Origin: Casuarius casuarius | Lineage: Eukaryota > Chordata > Aves > Casuariiformes > Casuariidae | DNA length: 64,000 nucleotides | Reading direction: 5' to 3' | NCBI GenBank assembly: GCA_003342895.1 | Contig: PTFA01000087.1 | Coordinates: forward strand, 2,008,708 to 2,072,707 | Shown here: positions 28,301 to 42,300 of the stretch, piece by piece | How positions within the stretch are numbered: the first letter of the stretch is position 1 | How the letters are laid out: each line of letters begins with the position of its first letter | The notes under the pieces: generated by a model | The model's input: only the letters and a program-made list of their open reading frames with translations | Databases searched by the model: none | What the model was told of the DNA's origin: nothing | Program-made: the position numbers and the translations under genes

Positions 28301-29120
28301 CTCCCTTTTGAGAAGCACCTCAAGGAAGAGAATCGGTCCCCAAACTATGTGGCACAGGACCATAAGTGGATGCACATGCTCTGGGTTTCCACGTTGCCAN
28401 GCTTACCTCCAGGTGCGGGAAAAGCTCTGCCCACCCCACATCACTGACAGAGCAGGCTTGGCCTCAGCCCAAAAACACTCTTCCCCCATCCCCTGCGCCC
28501 ACCCAACATCTCAGCAACCTCCCTCTGCTGCCAACAGCTTGGCCTCTCTTGCCCAAAAACTCACCTCCGCAGAGCTTTACCTGGTTTCTGCCATCACGAG
28601 TGACAGCACCCAACCACAGCCTGCCCCACAGGAGCTGCCCTCCAACTACCCTGCCCCAAGCACCAGGGCCCCACAGCAGGACAAGACCACCCCACTCCAC
28701 ACAGGTGCCACCCCACCAAGCTCTCTGAGGCCCCAGGGCTGCTGCCTGGATTGGAAACACCTGCTGCTGCCTGCAGTCTCAGCTGCTGAGGGCCAAAGCA
28801 AAGAGCGAGCCTTCTNCTCATGCTCCAGCTCTCCCCACTTCCTGCGAGGACAGCAGACNCAACGCAGCTGTTCCCCCTCAGCTGCGAAGAACCAAAGCAC
28901 AGGGTTGCATCGATGAGTTTTTGTGCAAAGAGTGAACGAACCTTACGTACCCTCCGTGCCTCCCGGTGCAAGGCATCTCCCTGCTTCCCTTCGCAAGGCT
29001 CAGCGTAAGGAACAGCATGGCGAACCTGGTCTGGAAACATGAGGTTTCTGCTTCAACGTGTTCTTCGCTGTGAAATAAATCTAGTTTGTGAAAAGCCTTC
29101 CTTAAAAAAAAAAAAAAAAA
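28300..29120 (+). other. C-rich segment ending in AATAAA plus A17
   Basis: The plus strand is strongly C-rich to about 28.88 kb. A long open frame (about 28308-28916) has no ATG at its start and a low-complexity P/S/Q/A-rich product, and the opposite strand is also open, so composition rather than coding explains it. AATAAA at 29074-29079 is followed after 24 nt by 17 A, as in a retrotransposed mRNA end. No parent gene is recognised. Confidence 0.3.
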
Positions 29121-29979
29121 CTCATTAGAAGTTAGCAGGCCAAAGCAACCATTAACATACATCATCACAGAAAGATAAATATGAAATTAAACTAACGGCA
29201 ATTGGCTTACTAGAGCTATCGAATCACAGAAAGAAGAATTTTAGGGAGCAATACACTTTCTGCTATTAGGGAATTTTCCAGTACACTAAGTAAGGTTATT
29301 TGGGGATGAATTTTTCCATGGTTGTTTATCAATTGGTTTAAAAACCAACTCACTTTCTTTGGAAGTACTGGTTGTCTACAGTTATTTCCCCAAAGATTAN
29401 GCAAACAGGATTGTCATAAACTGTTTGTTTCAGCTCCCTGATACACTATTCAGTCTTAAACTACTAGCACTGGATTTGCTTCTACACTTGGATGAGAAGA
29501 AATCTGAGATAACAGAAAGTAATAAGGAAATATCTTTGTTCATGCCCAAATACCCTTTNTTCACATGCAAATAGGGCTAAGTATGAAAATAGGCTACAGC
29601 TGAAAAGTCAGCACAAACATCTGAAGTTAATCAAAAATAGATTATGCACAAAATTGAAGTGAACATTTCATACTGCTACTAGGACTGCAAATGAATGTTT
29701 CTGGATTTGACTGACTCTAGGCTAGCAACAAATGGACTTTCTAGAGCAGCAAAGTCTATAAAAGCTTTTGTTCCAGAGAAAAGTTGTGAGTAGGAGGTAA
29801 GACAACCTTCAGTAGTAGTGTCAGTGGTTCCTGTCCAGGTTTCCCACACTCATCCTACATTCACTTCCATTTGCATCTAACTGATGGAGTCTGTCACTCT
29901 TAAAAGCATTCGGAGATGATCCTGTTTGGCCCGAGAGCTGCTCTGGAAGGCTTCCAGACAACATCCCCATGAATGGCAG

Positions 29980-30260
29980 ATTACATATTTTGAAAAGGCT
30001 TTTCCACAGTGCTCCANTTTGGCTTAACTCCCACTGAATTCACAGTTAAGTCAATGGTGGGTGTCTTGAAAAAAATCACCCATGGACCTAGAAAATACAA
30101 ATTTTGGACAAGGTCAATTTTTCCTCCACGGCAACAGGAGGAGGGTGACACACTGCACGTTCCAGTGCGCAGTCCACCTCCTCTCGCACGCAGCCAGATC
30201 TGAGCGATTTTCTTCTCTTCTGCCCTGAATATTGTGTAGTCACTTACTCCGGTGCAAAGA
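29980..30260. mobile_element. Possible ancient amniote interspersed repeat
   Basis: CTTAACTCCCACTGAATTC, TTAAGTCAATGGTGGGTG and, further on, CTTACTCCGGTGCAAAGAGG resemble a widespread sauropsid repeat motif with alternating 'actcccattgacttcaatgg' and 'ttacaccggtgtaaatgag' phrases. The family cannot be named by eye. Confidence 0.25.
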
Positions 30261-33200
30261 GGACTGTAAATTACCACCATTACGTGCTGTCAGCATTTCA
30301 TACCCAGTCTCTGCAGGAATAAACTCATATGGAGTAAAGTAGTGAGAAATCAATCTGATGTTGTGACCACAGCACTTAAGTGCCAGTTTTACAGCAAGGT
30401 AGGCCCCCAGCAAAGACTCAGATCTGGGCCCACCTTTCTGAGGCTCTGCACTTAGTGGCATGTATAAGTTGATATTAAAGCAGACTGCGCTCTGCCTGCC
30501 AGATACTAAACACGTTGCTCAATAGGACCCAGCCTTGATGGTTCTCAGGCAGCTAGTTTGCTTCTGCTGGGTTGAGGTTGGGGCAGGTGTCTTGCCTGTG
30601 TTACTGTGTCCTCCTGCACAGTCACCATCTCCTTTGAAAATAAGATATGAAGAACCCAGACTGAGAAAATGTGAAGTTTCTTTTTTTTGTTTATGCCTAA
30701 AAAGGCATTTTTAAAAATATATTAAGTTGTACTTTGAGTGCTTTTGAACTTAGGGTAACTTCTTCAAGGTGTTTAGTCTCACNAGTTTGTCAGGTTCCTG
30801 ATGGAGCAATCCTTGCAATAGAGACCCTCTGCCACCCCGCTCACCATTCCCAAATGCTGAAGATAATGAAGGCGGGGGCTATTGCTGGAGGGGCTGAGGC
30901 TCTGGACTCAGCAGCACATTTTCTCTCTTCTCTTACCACTTTCCAGCTGAGCCTTTTCCTCCTCCAGACTGTCTGTGCCCCTGAGCCTCTTCCAAGTGCC
31001 ACGTTCCCCTGCATTGTCCTGCAGCCCTTAAATCCACTTCCCTCATCATCTTCCCATGACTCATACCTTTCATGGGGTCTTTGCTGCTTCTTGCAGATTG
31101 TATGCTTACCCAGAGGTACTGACTACCTCCCCAAATCCACACAACTGTAGGCATTTAGTCTCTGGGCAGCTTTTGGTGGAAATCCTAGGAGATGGCAACT
31201 ACCATGGTAAAGAGATAGCGAAAATGACAGCCTTCTTGCTAACTTCAGTCCCACTGGTCATGATGGGAAATGGCAGTCAGGCTGAACTAGGGAAAANTGG
31301 CAAATCATGATAAATAACAAAGACATAATAAAAATCGTACCAGCTGGCAATGACATAGTCTGTCAGCTGGCTAGGTTTGCTGGGAAGAACCTGCTGTCAT
31401 CTGCTTCTTGAAAAACTCCGAGGCCTATAGGAATTGCATACTGTGAGGATGCCAGCACACCTCCTCCTTTCTCCATCCTTATCCTTGCCAGCATAAGTCA
31501 TACCTTGCACCTACAGACATGTCACATGGCAGTGCACAGCCTCTGGCAGAGTGATAGCAACCATTTTGGCCAAGGTAGTGACTAGTGGTCTGCAGCACAA
31601 AAAATATGAGTTTTTAGGGTTCACACTGAAGAACTAGGCTCCTCAGTAACCTCACTGACTCTCATCCTCTGATGAAAACATTAATCATACCTTGACAAAT
31701 GGATTTTACATACTGGATGTGTGACAAGTGAATGAAATGTGAAACATGTGCAGTAATTTGCACTATCAGCTACAGATTATGATACTTCTAAAGAAAAAAG
31801 AATTCATTTTCAAGACAAGTTATCACCACTTGGGACCTCATACAGCCACAATCTACACGACCTCAAGCTCCTCGTATATCATTTGTAAACACTATATTGT
31901 GACCTAGTCTTTGGCATGTCCGATATATTGTCAGCTCAGCTTCATAGCAAGCAGGTAACTTGACAACAGTTTCCGACTGACTTCCATCTGACAAAGCTAA
32001 AAGAACATGGGAAGAGCGAGTGACTTTGATGTAACACCTTGGCCCACTTGCTAACCATATCAGACAAGACCAGGTGAGAGCCAACTCAGCTGAGTACTTT
32101 TGCCAGGCTTACAGCACAGTGTTTTTGAGGAACTGTTTCAGAGAAGAGAATAACATGCAATGGCACACACGCAGAAGGACCCAAAGAAGCTAGTGCATCC
32201 GAGGATCCCTTCACCATGTGATCACGCTTAATATGATCAACCTGTACACATAGACTTCTTTATTATTAGTTTAACATTCATGTTCANGTATGTTTTGTTC
32301 TTACTGTTAAGATCAAACAGTACTTTGGTTTCCTAAATCTGTCTGGTCTTCTCTGGTGCAGAATTTAATAGAACTTCCTTTGTTGTTGTTGACATTAGAG
32401 CTTCGTAGAAGTTAAATTTACTGCAACAAATTCTGTGATTTTCATGTTTCTTCCATTCCAAACTATAAATGACGAATGATTTCAAAAAGCACAGAAAAAG
32501 ATTATGGAAACATCAGTGTGCACCAACTGGAAGGACACTGTGGCTTTGGAACATGAATCAATTTCATGGATCTCAAATTGCCGTTTCTACTCACAAATTC
32601 AAGACTCCTTTCCCCACCTCCACTCAAGAGTAAAAGTAGGGACACAACTCAACTTCTAACATTTTTTTTTGTCATTTAAGAAACTTTTCGTAAAGCAGAT
32701 GACATAAAATGTGTTAGCTGCCTACTTTTGCAGAGATGCGCAATGAACTTCAGTAACATACTATGAGCTGAATTAAATTGTCTGCCAAAAGCAAGCAAAC
32801 TTTTCTAGACAATCTGTTATTTGACTCACCGCAATCAGTAAAGCCTGTTGCGCCATCTGCTCTATATAAAGTGCATGGTACATGTTTTTCATGGTTTCTA
32901 AACTTAGTGATGAGCCAGAGTCAACATTTCTACAGTGGGGATCCCCATAAGGAATTCTATCAACAATTCTTCCCTTCCAGCTCCATGTCCAAGATCCTTT
33001 TCCATACAGACTTCATTGCTCTCTATACCCTCAGGAGAACCAAGGGACTTCTCAAAGGGCATCCCACTTAAGACTTAGAAAAGCACTGAGATCAAACTTA
33101 TCCTTGCGGCTCCTCGAACTCGGTAATATTACTAAGACTCAAGCTTCACATGTGGGTGGGTAGAGAGATTACATAGCTAGATTTCTCTACCAAGATACAC

Positions 33201-34818
33201 TAATTTGGAGGGGTCTTGGTGTGAGGGGTGTACTCCTGTTGTCTGTGCTCAAATTGTACCAACAGTAACCTCAATGTTTTGCCTTAGGAAATGCCCAGCC
33301 TTCTGTCATTATTCACTATTGCTGAAGTCATTAGCGATTACAAGATTTCCTATAGAGAAACGTGCACAAAAACTGCAGAGCATACAGTAAACCTGGGGTG
33401 GGGGAGGGGTGACATACCTATTAGTTACGGGCTACACATTTATTCTACTTGTACACTGCAAACCTGACACTTTTAGGAGAAATTAGACTACTACACGTGA
33501 CAANAGAGCAGAGAGTATGTTCCCGTCAGTGCCAACTGGGAGACAATATGCAGAAATCCCACACGTGACCACAAAATATCCTGGCATACAACAACTGCAT
33601 CAGAGAAATCCAATCTGCTGGAGTTCTCAAACATCCAGAAATGTTCAAACCCTCCCTGTTCAACATTTTCCTGCCAGAGGGAACANATCCAGCAAAACTA
33701 TACACACACGCCTATGTATATAGTAGTCCTAGCTGCCTTGAATCAAAAGGTGAAATGGGAATAGAAAATTAGATAGATAGTGTGATTTGGATAAACTTCC
33801 GCTGCATCCCTAACATAGTAGGTCAACCAAAACAATAGGACTTCTATCTTTGACTTTTTGATGTTGGAGGAAGGACAAAGGAATTCTTCTTGCATACCAC
33901 TAAGAAACACTTCAAATTCTTATACACAGCCGCCAGCTGGAGTTTGAAGAAATTGTTCACAGCTTTTTTGCATTGCAAATGCGACTTCTCTAGAAGATAC
34001 CGTCCCAGCGAAACCTCTGCAGCTCTGAGCACAGAGCAGAGAAGGAGCAGGGGCTGCAAAAAGGCAGCTGCATGCCCGCCCAGGCACTCAGCACGTCAGG
34101 GAGCCACAAGACAGAAGGAAGATTTAGGGACACAGCACAGCAACATACTGGAACACACAGGGGAAATAATATGTAGAAAAGCTGGATGCTAGAAAGAGGC
34201 TGTAATTTGAGGATTATTAATTTTTTGTGTGATTTTATTCGGTCTGTCTGTAGAATAGCCTGACAAAATATATAGATCTGATTCCACTAAGATTTCCTTA
34301 CTTTACTCTTACAGTATCATAACATAACATGGTCCAAACTATACATGCTCTTTTCTATTGCGTAACAGAAGTGAAATTGCTCTAAAAGTGCATTTCGTTG
34401 GTTGCATTTAAAAATCATACAATATACTCATTATAACACTTCTAGAAAAAGCTTTCCTGAAATACTCAGCTAAGTACTTCTTTGAAACTTGTGGCTTTTT
34501 GACTCTATACATCTCATTTTTACTGGCTTTTGGTCCGTAAAAGCCTGGTTAGTGCTGGGCTTCCAGATTCTAAAATATTTATTATGTTCTCTGGCCTGGG
34601 GCTGACAATTGCGTTATGCAACAGGTGGTCCTGAAAGACATGCAAAAGCCAGGAACAAGCTGGCACCCATCATTGCCCTGGACATTTCACTATAAGTATG
34701 TAANGCACTTAAGGCTTCTGAGGCATGTACTGCTCTGGCGTGAAAAGGATGGTTGAATATGATGGCTGACATTTTTCATTAAAATACAATGTTTCCCCAG
34801 TGGAAAAGTGGGTTTTAA

Positions 34819-34982
34819 GTAAAAAATAAAATAAAATAAAATAAAAAATAAAATAAAATAAAAAATAAAATAAAATAAAAATAAAATAAAAGTAAAATAA
34901 AATAAAATAGAATAAAATAAAATAAAAGTAAAATAAAATAAAATAAAAGTAAAATAAAATAAAATAAAATAAAATAAAATAA
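34819..34982. repeat. (AAAAT)n pentanucleotide microsatellite
   Basis: About 160 bp of AAAAT units occur with scattered AAAAAAT, AAAAGT and AAAATAG variants. On the minus strand it reads as TTTTA and creates spurious F/Y/L-rich open frames. Confidence 0.95.
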
Positions 34983-36002
34983 GAAGGAGGTTTACCTGGG
35001 GAAAAGATACATGGTGTGAAGAACATATTTGCAGTACAGTGTTCATTTCCCGTCACGGGCAGAACTCCCCATTCGGGCTCCATTTCTCAAGAAGAACTAA
35101 AACCATACAACTGCCACAAAGCACTTTGCTACAATACGAGGAAGAACCTGGCATAGATGGTAGGAGATATGGCCAGGATAATATCAGGAGATACCTACAA
35201 GAGATAAAGCCTGATAGGCACTTGGAATACAGATGAAGAGGACAGCATAAAGCCATTGAATTGCAATTCTCTAGAGACATGACAGCAAGATTTTAGGACC
35301 CAGATTTAAATAGCTGTACTCAAACTCAATCAACCAGCCAGGCATTCTTCTACAGATGAAATTCATCACTTTTTGATCTCTTCTCCTCGAATATTTGTCT
35401 GGTTTCATGCTATTTTATTGAGGTTCTGCCTGAGAAAAAACATCAGTGGATAAAGTCCTTAAAAACTTTCATTTTAGTCAGTGGCTGGAACATAATGGTT
35501 TAGGGGACCCCTGTTGTAAAAGAATGACATGGCAGGGAAAGTCTTGGGAATCTGCAGGCACTAAAAGTCAAGGGTGAAAGGTGCCCTAGTGTTTTTCAAA
35601 TCNAAGTGATAAAGAAATGGGGTATTTTTTAATTTTAAACTTCCAGAAAGTACAATAACTGCTGATGGGGGGAGAAGGATGTTCCAACCTTCGGTACCAC
35701 TCCCTTGATTTGATTCCTTTTAACCTCAAAAGTAGTCTCACCACAAGTCGCCTCAACTTGCCACCATCCTAGAAAATTGAGAGTGCCACAGGAAACCCAT
35801 CCATCACCACAGCAAGTAGAAAGGCCAATATCCACTGACTATTTCATGTCCTGCAGTCTCCAAAGTAACACTTTCATCTATTCTTTACGATAATATTAAT
35901 CCACAAGAAAAAAAGAAATCAAATGTGTGAAAACTGACAATAGCTTTTATTCTTTAGGAAAATTTTAGAAGCATGGAAGAGAAAGAAGACCAAGATTCCT
36001 TC

Positions 36003-36024
36003 ACACGCNCACACACACACACAC
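36003..36024 (+). repeat. (CA)n microsatellite
   Basis: It is a short run of CA dinucleotides with one ambiguous base at 36009. Confidence 0.85.
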
Positions 36025-38280
36025 CCTTGAGCACATGGGGAGTAAGAATTTGGATTAGCTGCTTTCACGGTTTGAAAGTCAAATTGCCAAAGAAACGTTT
36101 GGCATTGACTATGGGGATCTTTCCACATAGTTACTACATGTCAAGCAACATAACAGAGAACATATAAAAAGAATAAGAAAAGGAAAAAAATAGGAAAAAG
36201 GAAAAGGATAGACATTGAGGATAGTTGCCACCCAAAAGGAGTACATAGAGGAAGTAGNTCCCGAGGAGGAGAGGTTTTGATGCCAGAGCCAGATACCTAA
36301 TAGCTTTCCCAGGCTTTACAGCCAGGACCTGTCTCAGTTCCCTTTTTTCCTTGCCACTCTGCCTCTGGGAAGACACCTTTACGTTCACTTGGCAGTATAC
36401 TTTGGAAAGACAGGACAACAGAAAAATGAAGGCAAGCAGGAGGCAGCAACATTTCAGACCTGTTCCAAGTCTCTGCCGTTGCCTTGCCACGTAGCTACCA
36501 AGTCACTTATAATAACACAAGCTCCTGCAGGGCTCTTCTCTGCCTGAGAAATTCTCGGACTGGTTACTGGATATTTAAAGGATAAATGGACTTTATTTTC
36601 AGTCAATGTGTCAAATGTTTCNCACACAAATGACTCCATTGGAAACCTGAGGAGTCGCCACAGTTCAGCTTGCATACCTAGCTACAGAGCCCAGGAAAGA
36701 AAATTACTAGTCCACCTAGCTTTTCCATCAGAAATTGCTTGCTATTTAGTATTTAAACATGAACAGTGTAAATTTAATTATGCGTCAAGGAGCAGGCTTG
36801 CATAGAGAGAGCTTATTTTATTCAAAATACCATAGTTAATTTGCCAGCTTAAACAGCGTAAGCAGCTTTGATTTTTATTGACTTATACTTGTAAAGGAAA
36901 AGGAAACCAAGCTGATCATGATATAAGGCAAAACTAATATATGAGAACAATAATACATATTTCTATTTTCCCCAGTTCCATACTGCTGGAATATTCTCTT
37001 TAGCTCTGCCACTTTATATTTACTATCCAAGCTATGCCAAGTCTGTGACTACATCGCAAATGTAAATAGTGTACTTGTATATTCTATACAGATTCATGGA
37101 GTGGGTGCCTGTGTGATGGATTAGTAAAATTGTCACATGCTTTAGGAATCAAACGCCGGCTCTTTATAGTGAGACACACACTTATCAGAGTGCTCAGAAA
37201 CATCGAGCGTGTTATAAATCAGCTCATAGCATGAAAAACAGATTAAAACANTCAGTTTTGGTCTCACTACATTTTTGATTCAACCACATTAGCTGTCGTT
37301 TTTTCTCCCCTGTATGTTTTCAAAAGAATGACTAGCTCACAACAGGTTTAGGCAAGCTGCTGTAAGGAAGGGAATATGGCCCTCACTTTTATTGAATATC
37401 CAGAACCAGACTTCCCCCGACAGCAATGTGCAGGACTGTGAGGTCTTCAAAAGCACCGCATTGACTTGTGCTGGACGAGCAGACCACAAAACTCACAACA
37501 CGTAGAGAAAAAAAAATAAAAGAAAATCAAACCATGTCCTTGAGCACTAGTCGCCGTTGAACCAGAGCTAGGTTAGTTCCTAGATGGAAGAGGCAGCATC
37601 ACTACTGCATTGCCAACACTGCAACCAAATGCATTCCTGACCCCTCGCTCCCCACGGTGATTATTGTCTTATCCACTCGGGAGTGAATTATTTGGCAACC
37701 CGCTTGGAATATTACAGCAACGACAGCAGGGCTCTGCAAAGGGAGAACTAACTTCTAAGGATGCCCAGGCAAGCGTTTGAAGCCCATTAAGGAATAAAAC
37801 AAGATAGCTATGGAGACTTGCACATGAAAGAGCAAGCATTTCTGACTTAAATCTTTTGAAATGGCATACATAATTAATTTTTGCTAGGGAAGCAAGTTGA
37901 TCTTGCAGCTCATTGGCACCACACGTTGGTTTTTCCTCTGTAAAAACATAACGAGGTAATTATTGGTGCAAAAAGGATTAGGTTCATAGCAATTTGCAGA
38001 ATTCTTTCTTTCAGCAGCTCTGTATTATTACCGTTTTCAAAGGCAGGACTTGAAGACTTATCAGCATTNCTATCTGAAGATCTTTCTTAGGCTGTGTGAT
38101 CAAGAACCAGACACAACAAATTCTCAACTGTAAATGTCAGACCTCACGCTAGGCGTGCTTTGGTTTCCCCTTAACACACAGGTGGAGCATCAGATCAGAG
38201 ATCAAATGTCAGAGTCACTGACTACAGGAAATTAAATCAGTTACGAGGAAAGCCAAAATAATATCAAAACATCTTTTTTT

Positions 38281-39246
38281 TTTATTGGAACTTGAGCTTT
38301 ATGCAACACAAACATGACATAACTTTAAGGTCAAAGGAGCAGATGGAGGTTTTGAAGGAGTTCTGATCTAAAACCCCAGAGGAAGATGCAGGGTGATAGC
38401 TAATGCAAATTGTGGCTTTTGCAAAAATGGCTGCATTCAGAGGGGGCCTGCTGGGATACTTGGGACAACAGCTGCACAAATTCAGCTGAGAGAGTCCCAG
38501 GGGAGCTGAGAGTCCCCGCAGCACTAATGCGCCATCAGANGTGGCAGGGGTCTTTCCATGGTGCTGTAGGAGTTCCCTCCATTACCGTACAGTCCCATGT
38601 CAGCACCTGGCTCTGAGTCCCCCTCCTTTCAGATTTGAGCAGGCAAGTGGCAAAACTTTTATCAAACATTTCGATAAATTCAAGTTTCCTTTCAGCTACC
38701 TATTCATTTGCTTTCCAATCCACATGGCCTTGTCTGAGAGCAGCTGGCCACCTCTGCCAAGAAGTTTTTGAACTTGAGCTTCAAGTGTATCTGTAATATT
38801 CGCAGAGATGCCATGGTGGGTCACCCACTTCTCTAATTTCCAGAGTGAATCAGAACCAGAAAAGTGCAAGGTTGTAATACTAGCTTCCAAATCCCACTCC
38901 AGACGCAAAAACATTGGAGTCTAGAATATAGAATAAACAGGTATTAGTCTTCTTTTCTGCATTAGGGCCTCAGAAAGAGCAAAGGATAGATTCTGGAGCA
39001 ACAGCTTCAGAATTACAGCATATCCTGGCCCTAATTAAACACATACTTCCAGGTATTCAAGCTGTATATGTGAAATCCTACATGAATACATACTTGCTTA
39101 TACATGTTAATACAGCAAGCATCAAAGACAAGTGAATGCACATACATACACAGGGACAAACATACAGCTAAAGTTCAAAAATCAGACCACAACATGCTAG
39201 TGAAAAAAAAAAGAAGGCCCGAGCGTTTAGCCTTCCTCTTCACTCT
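38281..39246 (-). other. PARVG: Probable PARVG 3' untranslated region with AATAAA
   Basis: After the TGA the first AATAAA on the minus strand is at 38286-38281, followed by a U/GU-rich stretch (ATGTTTTGATATTATTTTGG) suited to cleavage near 38.26 kb. This would make a 3' UTR of about 970 nt. A 72-codon open frame inside it (38696-38914) has no recognisable homology. The 3' end is inferred from sequence signals only. Confidence 0.45.
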
Positions 39247-39326
39247 TCATGTTTCTTTGGTCTTGTATTTGGAATACAAGCAATACAGAATCCGCAGTGT
39301 AGTCTTCATATCTCCTTTCACAATAT
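39247..39326 (-). CDS. PARVG: PARVG core coding exon 12, C-terminus and stop
   Basis: After a TATCCACAG acceptor it encodes DIVKGDMKTTLRILYCLYSK and YKTKET, then TGA at 39249-39247. It matches DIVNKDAKSTLRVLYGLFCKH, the last CH2 helix of human gamma-parvin. The human protein continues about ten residues further. Confidence 0.95.
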
Positions 39327-42300
39327 CTGTGGATACACAAGAAACAACCAAACCAGATGGGAAGCATTAGAAATCCCTGGAACAGAAAGAGGTGCCAACT
39401 GCCAAAGACAATCTTCCACCTTTCCGCAATTATAATGCAAACTGAGACAATCTAATTATAACAAGAAGCAAAACAGGATCTACAGAGTTAGAAAAGTATT
39501 TGATTTCTCAAATGAACTTAAGAAAAAGGGGCCTTCACTGCACTATCTTGCTTGAAGACAAGATAAATAATACATAGCAAGAAACAATTCTTCACCAGCA
39601 GAGAAGAGAGTAGATAATTTAAAGGACTTTACAGCTTTAGTTTTTTATGATTCTGCTCTGATATGAATCATTGCAGGCATTACCTAACACCTTATTTTTC
39701 AGTTGCAATGTTTCCATCATGTTTTGGTGCTGTTGATTGTTTTCTTTTTCCTTCCAGGTTTCAGCTTTCATGTTTTTGCTAAGCAACCTGCTCTCATGTT
39801 TAATAAATGTAATGGAAAAGGTTAAGTGATGCAGAGGGTTTACCATTCTTCTTACATTGCTGTAGACACTAGAAGACAGGCTAATAATGAAACACTATTA
39901 GATGACATCCTTAAACAGTCTGAAAAGCCTATCTATTAAGTACCCTAAATGATATTAAAGCATTGGCTGAGGATTTTCCCAGTGAAGCTGTACTAAATGA
40001 CCTGTAGTTGTTGGCACCAATATTTCATATATTGATCAACTCTACATTTGAGGCAGTGCAGAACAGTCAAAGCAAAGGAGAAAGCACAGTTTTACCTCCT
40101 TTCACACAAAAGGTAGAACTCAACATGGAGACTCCAACTCATGCAAATTACACTTCTCCAGTTTAACAGAAATAGCTCTGCAAACTCCTAGCTCTATGCA
40201 ATACGGCGAAAAGACCACAATTCTTCTCTGCATGACCAACATGCAGATTGACATCACGAAAGCCTTAGTGGGTAAAAAAAAAAACAACAAAAAAACCCAA
40301 CGTCCTGAATTGCATCTTTCCCACTCCGTGGTGTCATGGACTCCACACTAAACTTATACACAGACTTGCCTATGAATAACTGGCAGGGGATTAATAAAGA
40401 TTTGATTTTACATATTCAACAACAAGTTTTTGAGCTTCCCGGAGGAGCGATGGGGTGAAGGTACATGGTCTGCACTTTGCAAAAGGTCAGGCTAAATGGT
40501 CATAACACTCCTTTGGGCTATTTTAAAATCCATTAATGTATTCACATCCCTTGGCCCTGCCCATCAGGCAGTCTTATTTATTCCTAAGTGGAGCTGGTCA
40601 AAAACATTTCTGTGAAGCATTTTTTTCATTGGAAAATTGGACTCATTCAAAGAAAACTTTTTTTGGCATGGCGAGGGAAGGGAACGTGAATGCATATCCC
40701 AGTAAAAAAAAAGCTGAAGCCATTAACTCTGTAACGAAAGCACTCACTTGGATGTAGGAGATCAGGATTCTGCCCCCAGGTCTGAAGTAGGCAGAATAAC
40801 AACTTCAATCTATGAATTTCACGTTCAGGATACTGACCTACCAGCTATTCTGGGTTTGGATAGAGCGGTCAGCCTTTCCGATTTTCAGGACGCGTTCTGA
40901 AAGGTCTCTTTCCACTAGAAACAAGCTCGTTTTTAAATCACAAAAACTTCTTTAGAGACAGGAAAATGACTTTCCCTTCAGGTCAGTTGTTGCACTTTCA
41001 TTAAGTACAACCACTGTTTCAAATCTTCAACAAGTACTAGCTAATCAAACAGTGCGAGCTTAATGTAAAGTTACTAAACTTATAACAATAGAACTTTTTT
41101 AGCATAGAAATAAATGTTGTTCAGAATAATATTCAGTTGTTTGCTCTGAATGTGGAGCTATGGGGCAGCCATATAATGCCAAGTGTCAGTGTCGCACTGC
41201 AAAATCTTTTCTCTTCGAGCACCCTAACTGTGGCTAAACCAGGGTATTAGCAATTCCAGACAAGCTTGCATGTCGAGACTCACCTTCAGAATTCACAGAA
41301 AAATTGAGCAGACCTCCATCTGCCAGCAAGTCCACTGCAAGGTTCACGTTGTGAAGCTGTTGATGAGAAGGGGAGATCAATGCAACAGAAAGTGTTCTCC
41401 ACCTACGGGCACACAGGCCAGGTTGTTTTTAAAAACATTTTTCTAGTAGCTAAAGTAAGATATTGATTCATATTCCTCTCTCTGGCTTTGATGGAGTGCT
41501 TATCCAGAATTTCTACTAACTGGCATATAAAATCTGAGGTAAAACCCAATCTCCAAAAAAATGTATCCCATGAGATAGGCAGAACAACTCATTTATTTGA
41601 AAATAGATGTTGCCTGTGAAAGTCTTGTGTTAATGGATGTTTCCACTGGGAGAACAGGCTAGATTCACAACCGGATCCAATAGATGCAAGGAATTTATTT
41701 CAACTTTTTTTTTTCTTTTTTTTAAATGTCCCATGTTCTGACCACATTTGAAATGAAAAAAATCCCCTAAAAATGCAAGCAAGAAGTTCTCAATATTTCG
41801 TTTAAAATCATAAAGATTAAAAATCTTCTGATCAGCTGTAATTGTGAGCTAGAAGCTTGTGCTTTAATGGATAAATATATTTATACATGATTAACAGTAG
41901 TGATGATGTCTCTAATATTATTCATGAGAAATTGAGCATACCCCTATGAATCGAGGGGAGGGGGGCAGGTTCTGAATTTTCCGCACTTGTTTTTCTCTCT
42001 CTTCCCTGCATAAAAGCAGCATCACAGACACAGGCAGTAATCAATGTTTTTTAAAAAAATCATATAACGCTCCACTTTTTACAGCGTCTTACAGCTTGAG
42101 GGCAGTTGTGTATTTGGATGGTAATTAGCAGGCTCCCTTCCTCTAATGAAGTAATAAGACCTACAAGGATTTCATATTGTTTCCTAGTATGTCCCTTTGG
42201 CTCCCAATCAACTTATCCTTGGGGAGGTGCATCATAAAATGCCGGCAAGCTGCTCCTTATTACCTTCCGACAACAAGCATTGGGGTCCCAGTGCATAAGC

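Larger units (their letters stand above)
29121..38260. other. Intergenic sequence downstream of PARVG
   Basis: It contains a possible old repeat near 30.0-30.26 kb, the AAAAT microsatellite and a CA run. No exon of SHISAL1, the expected downstream neighbour in vertebrates (convergent orientation), was recognised on either strand. Confidence 0.4.

Noticed and set aside
28308..28916. Longest open frame in the window (about 202 codons, plus strand)
   Set aside because: It has no ATG at its start, the product is low-complexity P/S/A/Q, the opposite strand is open too, and no family is recognised. C-rich composition explains it.
34690..35083. Two overlapping F/Y/L-rich frames of about 120 codons
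   Set aside because: They are translations of the TTTTA microsatellite strand.
36134..36490. 118-codon minus-strand frame with hydrophobic start
   Set aside because: The N-terminus looks like a signal peptide, but the rest is a translated AG-rich low-complexity stretch with an ambiguous base. No splice or homology support.
38696..38914. 72-codon minus-strand frame between PARVG stop and poly(A) signal
   Set aside because: It was first tested as the last parvin exon but does not resemble the C-terminal CH2 helix. The true last exon is at 39247-39326, so this is 3' UTR sequence.
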